Source: Gloeotrichia echinulata CP02 (GTDB taxonomy: Bacteria > Cyanobacteriota > Cyanobacteriia > Cyanobacteriales > Nostocaceae). Taken from it: a stretch of 64,000 nucleotides of DNA. Location of the stretch: positions 6,797,883 to 6,861,882 of the forward strand of contig CP051187.1 of the NCBI GenBank assembly GCA_038087035.1. Direction: 5' to 3'. Below, one piece after another: positions 18,605-26,801 of the stretch. The notes beneath the pieces are model-generated. The model worked only from the letters and a program-made list of their open reading frames with translations. It did not search any database and had not been told where the DNA came from. Each line of letters opens with the position of its first letter. Within the stretch, counting starts at the first letter, position 1. The position numbers and the translations under genes were made by a program.

Positions 18605-18690
18605 CAATAGCACTATAAGCAGAAATCGATCAACAACCACCTACTCGCTGGTGTTGCTCAAAAGCAATAATGTAAGCTTATTTTGCTTTT

Positions 18691-18917
18691 TCAGCAACCC
18701 CTAATTAGGGGTTGCTGAATAAAGGTGTAATGCAGCCCAGGTAAGGAATTCCAGTCTTTTTTCACCAAGCAAGTGCAAGGTTATAACATCTAAAGTCTCA
18801 AAACCCTTGCACTTTCGTTAGCGAGCGCTGGGTAAATTTGGAACCTGAGCAATGAAACAACCATTTTGCAACCTGTGTGGCTTCTAGATTCGCTTTAGAG
18901 ACTTATTCAGCAAGCCC
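18691..18917. mobile_element. Small MITE-like element with GGGTTGCTGAATAA ends, plus an abutting palindrome
   Basis: A perfect 30-bp palindrome (18691-18720, halves TTCAGCAACCCC and GGGGTTGCTGAA around TAATTA) begins the unit. The right half continues as GGGGTTGCTGAATAA, and an inverted match TTATTCAGCAAGCCC ends at 18917. The roughly 209 bp between hold no gene. The palindrome suggests two such ends meeting head to head. Confidence 0.6.
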
Positions 18918-18950
18918 TAAATAATATTTGCTTACGTGGGATGTCAAGAA

Positions 18951-21782
18951 TTATTTTGAGCGAGAAACTGCTCTATCTAATATCATTTTAACATCGGCTG
19001 GATTTCTAGATATATCTCGTTGCCAAAAACCAAAGCCACCATGTTGATTAACCGCTTTAATCCACTGAGCTAAAAACGCGCTTTTCGCTTGATCTTTCTG
19101 GGTATATTTGCCTTTAGTTTCTAAAATCAAGAAACTACCACTTTTTAATTTAATAATAAAATCTGGTCTATACTTGTGAACAATTCCGTCAAAGATATAA
19201 AGAATTTCAAATCCCAAATGATCATTCTTAACCCAAGCCTCAACATTGGGATTTCTATCTAGTTCAAATGCTTCACTAGCTTCCCATGTACTATCAAAAA
19301 TACAGCAATTTATGTGTGATTTCCGCGTGTATTCATGAGGCTTACCTGTATACCAGGGACGCATATCACCAGTAGAACGGATAGGATGATCTGGATCAAA
19401 AACAGGTTCAATTGCTTCTGTATTGTCTAAATAAATAGCGTTCCAAATATGCTGAACTACCTTTCTTAAATTCAGAGTAATCAGAATCCGCCGACGCATT
19501 TCATCTAAGTTAAATAGTGGAGGATTAATTAGAATTAAATCTGAATTAATAAATTTTTCTACTAATCTAATCAGGTTCCCCAATAAATACTCTCGATTCC
19601 CTTTCCAGCCGGGTTTCATTTGTTCAAAGATATCCCTAGCAGTCTCAAAGGCAATTTTCTGCATCCGAAATTTGCGTCCTAAATCTTCTAGATCAATTTC
19701 TTTTATTTTTGTAACATCTGGTTTACCATCAACAACTGGTGCTACTTCAGCTAGTGTACTGTTATCAAAAGCATCTAACTCTAAAGGCTCAATTTGACTG
19801 AAATTCAGTTTAAGTTCAGGCTTATAAATATAATCAATTCGGATAATATTGGGAAAGCTAATTTCAAACTGTTGCTTTTCGGGATCGGGTTTAACTTCAG
19901 TTTTAGGTTGAGGGGGTGGAGGTGTTGTTTCTTCACTAGATTCATGGGGAATAAAGGTGAAGGGAACACCAAAAATATTCACATATTCTGGTTCTAGTAA
20001 ATTTGTTTCTGGGTTAACATCGTAAGCTGTTCTTCTCAAGCCTCTACCCACAACTTGTTCACAGAGGAGTTGGCTAGTGAATGCTCGAATACCCATAATA
20101 TGAGTTACTGTTTTAGCATCCCATCCTTCAGATAGCATCCCAACTGAAATAACATTTTGAATTTGCTCACCTGGTTTACCAACTTGACCAACTGTATCAA
20201 CTTTTTGTCTTAAAAGTTCTGCTTGTTGCTGTTTAGTTAACTTGGGAGCAATTTCTTCATCAGATGTATCGTCTTCATTAATATCTGTAGTTTTGTATTG
20301 TATTTCAGAAGTTTCTTCTTGAGATTCTGCCATTTTCAGAACATTAGAGTCTATATGCAGAGTGCGTTCTGGAATGCAAAGTTCTTCTATTTGAATTTTA
20401 TGATGATTGAAGGCATAATTAATTCGGGCTGCGGTTTCAGTACGATTAGCAACAGAAATCATTACTGGAGGAACTTTATGTCCCGCTTGCTCCCAAGATT
20501 TAGCTGTTTCTAACCAGTCTTTACCTAACAAATAATAAGCATTAGTTAGTAAATCTGGTAAAGATTCATTTGGTTGTGCTTTGCGATTGAAATCATCTTT
20601 AACTTCAGCATCGTTATATAAATGATAATAACGAGATTTAAAGTCTTTGAGGTTAAGTCTACCATCATCACGAATTACAACACGAGGAGTTTTAACTAAG
20701 CCTGATTCAATGGCATCGTTTAACCCAAAATCACTAACAATCCAGTCAAATAAAGCTTCTTCCGAACTTCTTTTACCAGAAGGTACAAAGGGTGTGGCAG
20801 AAAAATCAAAACAGGTGATTATTCCTCTAGCTCTGTGGATGCGATCAAGTCCACCAATCCATTTTGTTGCTTCCTCTATATCTTCTTTACTAAGACCTTT
20901 TATTTTGGATTCAGCAGGAATACGCCAAGCATGATGCGCTTCATCATTAATGACTAAAAGATTGCTAAAACTTGCAAGTTCACCTAAAACATCTCTGACA
21001 TAAGCTTCATCACTTTTTGTTCCACGTTTATCTACTCCCTTCTTTTTCTCAATCTGTTCTTCAGTTTCCCAATTGAGAACGTGCCAATTACGAACTAAAA
21101 CTTTACCCTGACGTAGTTTATCTAATAAGCCAAGAGGAATAATATTGAAAATCTCATAGTAATTGTTTTCAGTAGAAGGAATTAGAACTTGTAGGCGATT
21201 TTTAACTGTTAAACCAGGTGCTACAACAAAAATGGCTTTGGAAAAGCGATTATCTTGAGGATAGGTGACTTTGTTAAGGATTTGCCATGCAATCAACATT
21301 GCCATGACGATGGTTTTTCCTGAACCTGTGGCCATTTTGCAGCAGAGACGTTTAAATGCTCCACCATCAGAAGGAATATCAATACCAATTTTTTCCGATG
21401 GATGAGATTCAATAAGCCAGATTAAGGTTTCTATTGCTTCTAATTGACAGAAAAAGAAGGGAAATTCACGTTCTTCTGGATTGTGCCAGTGTTCTAAGAG
21501 ACGTTTTGTAACGCCTGTAACACCGAGATATCCATTTTCACGCCAAGCTTTGACACGCGCACGAATTTGATTAACTAGAGGAATTTCAATGAATTTACCA
21601 GGATCATCGAAGGATTTTGAGTTTTGAGAAGCGATAGTATAACCTGCGGGTCTTCTGCCATCTTCAAGTTTAAAACGACGAGTTTGGTGATTGTACTGCC
21701 AGTATTTTTTTGGCTCATTATAGGGGGAGTTTATAATAAGCTGGTGAATTTTTGATTGAGATATCATAGCTTCTTTCAACAT
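18951..21782 (-). CDS. res: Type III-like restriction endonuclease subunit (Res), DEAD/DEAH helicase-nuclease
   Basis: The 943-residue protein has a superfamily-2 helicase core with Walker A MATGSGKT (150-157), DEAH box INDEAHHAW (about 279-286) and later helicase motifs (SVGMLSEGWDAKTV, QVVGRGLRR). A C-terminal PD-(D/E)xK nuclease shows YRPDFIIKL and LILETKGK (about 871-892). Such subunits cleave unmodified DNA with their Mod partner, here the gene at 23716-26349. Two defence-like genes lie between mod and res on the same strand with short gaps, suggesting one operon mod-AAA-PIN-res. It appears full length. Confidence 0.9.
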   Translation of the reverse strand: MLKEAMISQSKIHQLIINSPYNEPKKYWQYNHQTRRFKLEDGRRPAGYTIASQNSKSFDDPGKFIEIPLVNQIRARVKAWRENGYLGVTGVTKRLLEHWHNPEEREFPFFFCQLEAIETLIWLIESHPSEKIGIDIPSDGGAFKRLCCKMATGSGKTIVMAMLIAWQILNKVTYPQDNRFSKAIFVVAPGLTVKNRLQVLIPSTENNYYEIFNIIPLGLLDKLRQGKVLVRNWHVLNWETEEQIEKKKGVDKRGTKSDEAYVRDVLGELASFSNLLVINDEAHHAWRIPAESKIKGLSKEDIEEATKWIGGLDRIHRARGIITCFDFSATPFVPSGKRSSEEALFDWIVSDFGLNDAIESGLVKTPRVVIRDDGRLNLKDFKSRYYHLYNDAEVKDDFNRKAQPNESLPDLLTNAYYLLGKDWLETAKSWEQAGHKVPPVMISVANRTETAARINYAFNHHKIQIEELCIPERTLHIDSNVLKMAESQEETSEIQYKTTDINEDDTSDEEIAPKLTKQQQAELLRQKVDTVGQVGKPGEQIQNVISVGMLSEGWDAKTVTHIMGIRAFTSQLLCEQVVGRGLRRTAYDVNPETNLLEPEYVNIFGVPFTFIPHESSEETTPPPPQPKTEVKPDPEKQQFEISFPNIIRIDYIYKPELKLNFSQIEPLELDAFDNSTLAEVAPVVDGKPDVTKIKEIDLEDLGRKFRMQKIAFETARDIFEQMKPGWKGNREYLLGNLIRLVEKFINSDLILINPPLFNLDEMRRRILITLNLRKVVQHIWNAIYLDNTEAIEPVFDPDHPIRSTGDMRPWYTGKPHEYTRKSHINCCIFDSTWEASEAFELDRNPNVEAWVKNDHLGFEILYIFDGIVHKYRPDFIIKLKSGSFLILETKGKYTQKDQAKSAFLAQWIKAVNQHGGFGFWQRDISRNPADVKMILDRAVSRSK

Positions 21783-21805
21783 TCCCTAACAAGGATTTTA
21801 AATCT

Positions 21806-22321
21806 TTAATTTCTATTTATGCAATAAGTATCATGTGCTGACTCAGAATTCATTAATTGAATTTTTTTTAGCCGATTTTTTTTAATTTCTTTATTGAGGG
21901 CTGAAGAATTATTCAAAATGTCTACACTATCATTAGTAATCAAATCAGCAGTAGTTAAAGCAGCAGTAGCTACAAGACATCTATCAACACTTTTGGTTTG
22001 ATCATTAATAATCTTTTCTATTCCATTCCTTAATTGCTCTGATGGTTCAATATCTATTATATTTTTTTCCTTAATTAAAATCCAGAACTGGAGAATTTGT
22101 TTTTCAAACCTTTGCTCCTCCATATTCTTGATTACCTCATCAAGCTTCCTTTTATATTCAATATCAATTTTACCTGCTTTGTCAATTTGCAGTTGATGTG
22201 TGGTTGCAAGTCTGGCAAGTAGGGAGTCAATATGCCTATTTACATTGATTTGTGGATTGAGAATATGGATAAACACACTGGTATCAATCACAATTGGTAT
22301 AAATTGATTATTTTCTGTCAT
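21806..22321 (-). CDS. PIN-like domain protein, predicted nuclease
   Basis: The roughly 171-residue protein starts at MTENNQF (22321); a longer start at 22345 would overlap the AAA gene. A PIN fold is suggested by the first acidic strand VIDTSVFIHIL and later VDRCLVATAALTTADLITND, which carries the acidic residues expected for metal binding. PIN proteins are Mg/Mn-dependent RNases, often toxins or effectors. It sits 11 bp after the AAA ATPase gene and 23 bp before res, so it is likely co-expressed as the effector of an ATPase-nuclease pair. No antitoxin gene is visible. Confidence 0.7.
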   Translation of the reverse strand: MTENNQFIPIVIDTSVFIHILNPQINVNRHIDSLLARLATTHQLQIDKAGKIDIEYKRKLDEVIKNMEEQRFEKQILQFWILIKEKNIIDIEPSEQLRNGIEKIINDQTKSVDRCLVATAALTTADLITNDSVDILNNSSALNKEIKKNRLKKIQLMNSESAHDTYCINRN

Positions 22322-22331
22322 TTTTAAACCA

Positions 22332-23690
22332 CTACATAATATCAATACTGAGAGCTTCTAAAATATCTGCTCCAAAAAATTCCATAGGAAGTCCTTTTTC
22401 AAAACTACCATCTGAGTTGATGTCTAAATTTTTTACTTGGACAAAACTATCTTTGGTGTAAAAATATGCGACTGTCACATCTTTTGAATTTAATTGTCCT
22501 CTTGCTATAAGTTTACGCAGCCTGATAATAATATTCTCACTATGTGTCTCAATGATGGATGGAACACCTCTTTCCGTCCATAATTCAGCAAAAAAAGAAC
22601 CCATTGCTAGTTGTGCAGTGGGGTGAATTTGCGCTTCTGGTTGCTCAACAATTAGTAGTTGTCCTCTGTTAAGTAAAGCTCCTTGTACAAATATTGGTAT
22701 ACATTGACTAACACCAAAGCCAAAATCAGCTAGATAAGATTCTGCTCCAGTTGATTTGTTTTTTGCTCGAAATTCAGGAATAAAACCCTTTACTTGAGAT
22801 TTGAATTTTACATCTTCAATATCTATAACAGATTCAATATGTCGTAAAACAAAATTTGCTTTTTCTCCACCATCAGTAAGCAAACGCTGTAAGTGAGGCA
22901 TAGCATATTCACCTCTATGTCCAACATCATCAAGAGGTGGACTACCTAATATGACACTTCTTTCTGATTCTTCACGAACTGGAGAGAGATGTCGCATAGA
23001 TATGATTTCATCTTTTACAACATCTAAATAGAGATTATCAAAAGCAGATTTTAGTATCTCTACTGGATCATTTGGAAGAGGGAATTTGAGAAATCTAGTG
23101 CGTCTAAGATTTGTTTCTTCTTTATGGAGAATTTTTTTTCCTCCTATTTCACAGGTAACTGTGTGTTTGGCTTTTTTCCCACTATAAGGAATACTTCCGG
23201 CAATGCAAAAATCAGCTATTGATTCCTCTGCGGTGATTTGTGAATCAACTTTTAGGCTAGTTGTTTCTCCTAGCGGGTCTTCAGTTGTAACTATTGAAAA
23301 TGGGTTTAACTTAATTGAAAAATCAATACTATTATCTTCTATTTTTGGTATAGCTTTACTTTTTTGAAGTTCTTTTCTAATTTGTTGGATTCTAGGATCG
23401 GGTAAAGAATTAGTTTTGAGATTTAAACTAAATTGGAAACCATTGTTACGAGATTTAGTATTTTTTAAATCTTTAAAAGTACCAAGACTGACGTGCCGAC
23501 CCTCAGTAGAAAAAAATTCACCTTCACTAGATTCACTAGATTCTAGAGTTTGCTGAAGCATAAGCAAAAACTTGATTAGTGTAGATTTTCCCGCACTGTT
23601 GCGACCAATCAAAATTGTAATGGGTCTGATACGAACATCTATATCTTGTTGAAATGCACGGAAATTTTTTAATTTAATATTAGTTAACAT
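22332..23690 (-). CDS. AAA family (SMC/OLD-like, DUF3696-type) ATPase
   Basis: The 452-residue protein has an SMC/RecF-like opening (IKLKNFRAFQQ), Walker A GRNSAGKST (29-37), the signature region FGFGVSQCIPI, Walker B LLIVEQPEAQIHP (345-357) and an H-loop region IIETHSENIII. It lacks a TOPRIM domain and ends soon after the ATPase core (GSFEKGLPMEFFGADILEAL), as DUF3696-type proteins do. ATPases of this shape act as sensors in defence pairs such as PARIS, where AriA works with AriB. Here the adjacent partner is a PIN-like protein and both lie between mod and res. Confidence 0.85.
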   Translation of the reverse strand: MLTNIKLKNFRAFQQDIDVRIRPITILIGRNSAGKSTLIKFLLMLQQTLESSESSEGEFFSTEGRHVSLGTFKDLKNTKSRNNGFQFSLNLKTNSLPDPRIQQIRKELQKSKAIPKIEDNSIDFSIKLNPFSIVTTEDPLGETTSLKVDSQITAEESIADFCIAGSIPYSGKKAKHTVTCEIGGKKILHKEETNLRRTRFLKFPLPNDPVEILKSAFDNLYLDVVKDEIISMRHLSPVREESERSVILGSPPLDDVGHRGEYAMPHLQRLLTDGGEKANFVLRHIESVIDIEDVKFKSQVKGFIPEFRAKNKSTGAESYLADFGFGVSQCIPIFVQGALLNRGQLLIVEQPEAQIHPTAQLAMGSFFAELWTERGVPSIIETHSENIIIRLRKLIARGQLNSKDVTVAYFYTKDSFVQVKNLDINSDGSFEKGLPMEFFGADILEALSIDIM

Positions 23691-23715
23691 AGGTAACTTT
23701 CACTTGGTTAATCTT

Positions 23716-26349
23716 TCAAGTTAGCCGGATGATTTTTAGAGATTCAATTCCCCGATCATCAACTATTTTTACAGCAATACGCTGATAATTACCCATTTCA
23801 AAAGGTAATGAAACAGTTCCTTGATAGGACTCAATTAAATCTTCATCAATCTCGGCTTTAAGATTTCTGGCAAGACGTGACCAGCCATCTTTCTCTCCAG
23901 CCATTGGAAAGAATACTTGGCAAGGAAAAATGCTTCTACCGTCATAATCAGTATCTAGCATCCACATGGCAATTTTTTCCACAGTGCCAGATTCAATATT
24001 ACCAGTTTTGGTGTTGTAGTAATCAAAACCATGAACTTCTACTTCCCATTTACCTGCATCTTCTCCTCTATGAATACGACGAAGTGCAACATCTGGTTGA
24101 CCAATAAGCCAAAAACTCTCATTACTCGCACGTTTTTTCTTCAGGTCTTCTGTAAGTAGATCAGCATTCATTTGTACCTTTAGTAAGGTAACACCAGGCC
24201 AGTTAGTTTCATCAATGTCTCTTGCCGCTTCGGGGTCAAATTGAAAGGCAGCAAAAATAACTAATTTGGGTTTGGGTTTCTGGTTTTCTGCTTCTTGAAT
24301 TGCCATTTCTACTTGGCGTTGATCTAGAGGAGCATATTTTGTGCCAAATGAAATAACAGCCCGCATTGGCTGTTCTTGAGTACCACTGTTGGTTTTTGAA
24401 ATATTATTTTCTTGATTACTAGGTTTAGTTTCAGCATCAGCGTGAAGCCAACGGGTTCCTGGGAAAGGTTCAACCCTAGAAAATAGAATGTATTGACCAC
24501 TTTTGCCCCGAATCCCTGTTTTTAGAAGTTCATCACACCATTCCGGCTGTCGTAATGTTTCTCCAGAACGAGCAATGGATTGATCTGCAACTTGTTTATC
24601 GGCAACCTCTTCGATATTATCAAGGGGTTTAACCGTTGGTGCTGGAACAGCTTCAACTGTAAAAGGCCCTGTAATTCTTACTTTTGATTTATCGACGAGA
24701 GGTTGATCATAAAGGGTTTCTTTATCCTTAGCAGCATATTTTTTTATCACCTTTTCAATTTCTGCTCTTGTCATTCCTTCTTTAATTTCTTGATTGTTGG
24801 CAATGGATTTTAGCGTAATACGTGATACTGTTTTATATTTGAAGTCATCACCCACACCTCCTTTTGGATTTTCCAATTCATAATAATCAAAAACTGCCGT
24901 CATCAACCTTTGTTTTGCAAGGGTAATAGCTACACGAGAAGTATCGCAAGTGATCCAACGTCTTCCCCACCTTTCTGCAACATGAGCCGTAGTACCACTA
25001 CCACAGGTTGGATCTAGTACCAAGTCTCCCGGATCAGTTGTCATCAAAAGACAACGCTCTATTGCTCTATGATCAGTCTGTAGAACATAGATTCTCTGTT
25101 CTCCAAATCCACCTGGTCTTAAGTCTAACCAGGTACTATTTAAAGTCTTGTATGGAAACTCATCATGGTATACTTTCCATCGTAGCGATTTACCAATAGG
25201 ATATAATCTTCCGGCAGCAGCTAAACGACTTAAACCTGTAAGAGTAGTTTGCCAGCCATATCTTGCAGGCGGTTCGTACTCAATATTATTAAATGTGTAT
25301 TTGAATGAATTATCATTACCACGTCGCTGGGAAAATGTTGGCCATAGTCTACAAATACGACCTGCTGGTAATGGTTGCTTGCCTGTTTTTTGAGCTAGGG
25401 AAAGATCAATAAGTTCTCCATTTTCTGTCTCAACGCAAATATATCGCTCGTTTGGATTTTCTATAGGATCGCATTCTGTAAACAATTCCTTGTACTTGAC
25501 CTGGCTGATATCTTTTGCAAACCATAGTAAGAAATCATTGACACCTGGTAATAATTTAGATGACTGACTGCTTGCTTTCATCAGAACAATTTCCATGCAA
25601 AAGTTATCACTGCCAAATACTTCATCCATTAAGCACCTTACTCGATGGACGTTTTCATCACCTATTTGCACAAAAATAGACCCCCGCTCATAGAGTAAAT
25701 CCTTTGCAAGCCATAAACGATCACGCAAATAAGTTAAATAAGAATGAATTCCCCACTCCCAAGTATCCCTAAATGCTTTAATAGTCTCTGGTTCTTGAGT
25801 TAAATCTTCATCTTTTCTATCTTTTACATCTCGCTTATTTACAAACGGTTGAAAATTAGAACCGTATTGAATTCCATAGGGTGGATCTATATAAATCATT
25901 TGCACTTGTCCAGCCATACCTTCTTTTGCAAGTAGAGAATTCATTACTACCAAAGAATCCCCAGCAACTAGGCGGTTTGTCCAGTTATGTTTGTGCTTAT
26001 AAAATTCAATAGCTTGTCGAATGGGCGGATTTTCTTCTGGAGTTTGAAATAATGAAAGTTGTTTAACCTTTTCATCCTTTCGCTTCTGCACTGCCTCAAT
26101 AATCGTGCGCGGATCTATGCGTTCATGGACGTGAAGCGAAACTGTAGGCACTTCAAAACTGGTATGCTCTGCTTTACCAGCCCAAACTAACTGAGGGTCG
26201 AGGTGAGGATCATAGGCATACTTTTTAGCATCTTCTTCTGGATCTGTGTCTGGGTTAACTAGCCCAATTGGTGGGTTATTGACTCGTTGCTGGTTTTCGT
26301 GTTTGTATTGCTCAATCTCTCTTTGCTCTGGTTTTTTCTGTCTTGCCAT
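23716..26349 (-). CDS. mod: Type III-like site-specific DNA methyltransferase (Mod)
   Basis: The 877-residue beta-class amino-methyltransferase has the catalytic motif DPPYG (155-159) before the AdoMet-binding motif DPTCGSGTT (446-454). That motif order marks adenine N6 methylases of Type III systems. A long central segment (about 230-400) should carry target recognition, and the C-terminal half (about 480-877) is extended. It would modify host DNA and guide Res. It heads the operon mod-AAA-PIN-res. The 3' end of a CvkR-like regulator lies just upstream at 26429-26535. Confidence 0.92.
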   Translation of the reverse strand: MARQKKPEQREIEQYKHENQQRVNNPPIGLVNPDTDPEEDAKKYAYDPHLDPQLVWAGKAEHTSFEVPTVSLHVHERIDPRTIIEAVQKRKDEKVKQLSLFQTPEENPPIRQAIEFYKHKHNWTNRLVAGDSLVVMNSLLAKEGMAGQVQMIYIDPPYGIQYGSNFQPFVNKRDVKDRKDEDLTQEPETIKAFRDTWEWGIHSYLTYLRDRLWLAKDLLYERGSIFVQIGDENVHRVRCLMDEVFGSDNFCMEIVLMKASSQSSKLLPGVNDFLLWFAKDISQVKYKELFTECDPIENPNERYICVETENGELIDLSLAQKTGKQPLPAGRICRLWPTFSQRRGNDNSFKYTFNNIEYEPPARYGWQTTLTGLSRLAAAGRLYPIGKSLRWKVYHDEFPYKTLNSTWLDLRPGGFGEQRIYVLQTDHRAIERCLLMTTDPGDLVLDPTCGSGTTAHVAERWGRRWITCDTSRVAITLAKQRLMTAVFDYYELENPKGGVGDDFKYKTVSRITLKSIANNQEIKEGMTRAEIEKVIKKYAAKDKETLYDQPLVDKSKVRITGPFTVEAVPAPTVKPLDNIEEVADKQVADQSIARSGETLRQPEWCDELLKTGIRGKSGQYILFSRVEPFPGTRWLHADAETKPSNQENNISKTNSGTQEQPMRAVISFGTKYAPLDQRQVEMAIQEAENQKPKPKLVIFAAFQFDPEAARDIDETNWPGVTLLKVQMNADLLTEDLKKKRASNESFWLIGQPDVALRRIHRGEDAGKWEVEVHGFDYYNTKTGNIESGTVEKIAMWMLDTDYDGRSIFPCQVFFPMAGEKDGWSRLARNLKAEIDEDLIESYQGTVSLPFEMGNYQRIAVKIVDDRGIESLKIIRLT

Positions 26350-26428
26350 ATCAATTTACCTTGCCTCAGAGCTTCCAATTTACAATCTATTTTGACTTAT
26401 TAGATCAATTAGTTGAAACTTTTGCAAT

Positions 26429-26535
26429 TTAGCGGTTCAGATTGCTTGCTACTTGCTGATAAATTTCGTCCAACCACACCGGAATCACAGCTTTACCTTC
26501 ATCTAGGGATGCGATCGCTCTTTTTCTATCAAATT
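26429..26535 (-). pseudogene. C-terminal remnant of a second MerR-like CAST regulator
   Basis: The minus strand reads FDRKRAIASLDEGKAVIPVW then LDEIYQQVASNLNR and a stop. This matches the C-terminus of the intact regulator at 35795-36226 (FDRERAIASLDQGKPVIPVW, LDEIYQKLALKLGK) in both protein and DNA. The match breaks at the first base of the transposon end (26536). The CAST end therefore sits inside, or was joined to, another copy of its own type of regulator gene. Confidence 0.85.
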
Positions 26536-26760
26536 TGTCGATTGCCAAATTAAATGACCACTTGCCAAATTAATGTCCACAACAATATTGACTCCTAAAC
26601 CCTTGCTATGTAAGGGTTTTGTTATTTTAGCCTATATTTAGCCTGTTCAACATCAATTGACAAAATAACTGTCCGAGTTTAAATATTTGACAAATTAGTT
26701 GTCCTCTATTAAAACTTGTGATTTTTCCAACCCTTACTTTATTTGACAAATTAATTGTCC
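26536..26760. repeat. CAST end, tnsB side: TnsB-binding-type repeats
   Basis: The terminal TGTCG is followed by five related 17-18-bp sites at 26542, 26562, 26657, 26687 and 26743 (for example TTGACAAATTAATTGTCC at 26743-26760). The same motif recurs inverted at the other end, 39603-39983. Repeated sites of this form are what TnsB binds in Tn7-like elements. The last copy lies about 40 bp before tnsB and could also affect its promoter. Confidence 0.88.
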
Positions 26761-26801
26761 TTCAATATAGTATAATTCAACTATGTTTGTAATAAACATA
26801 T

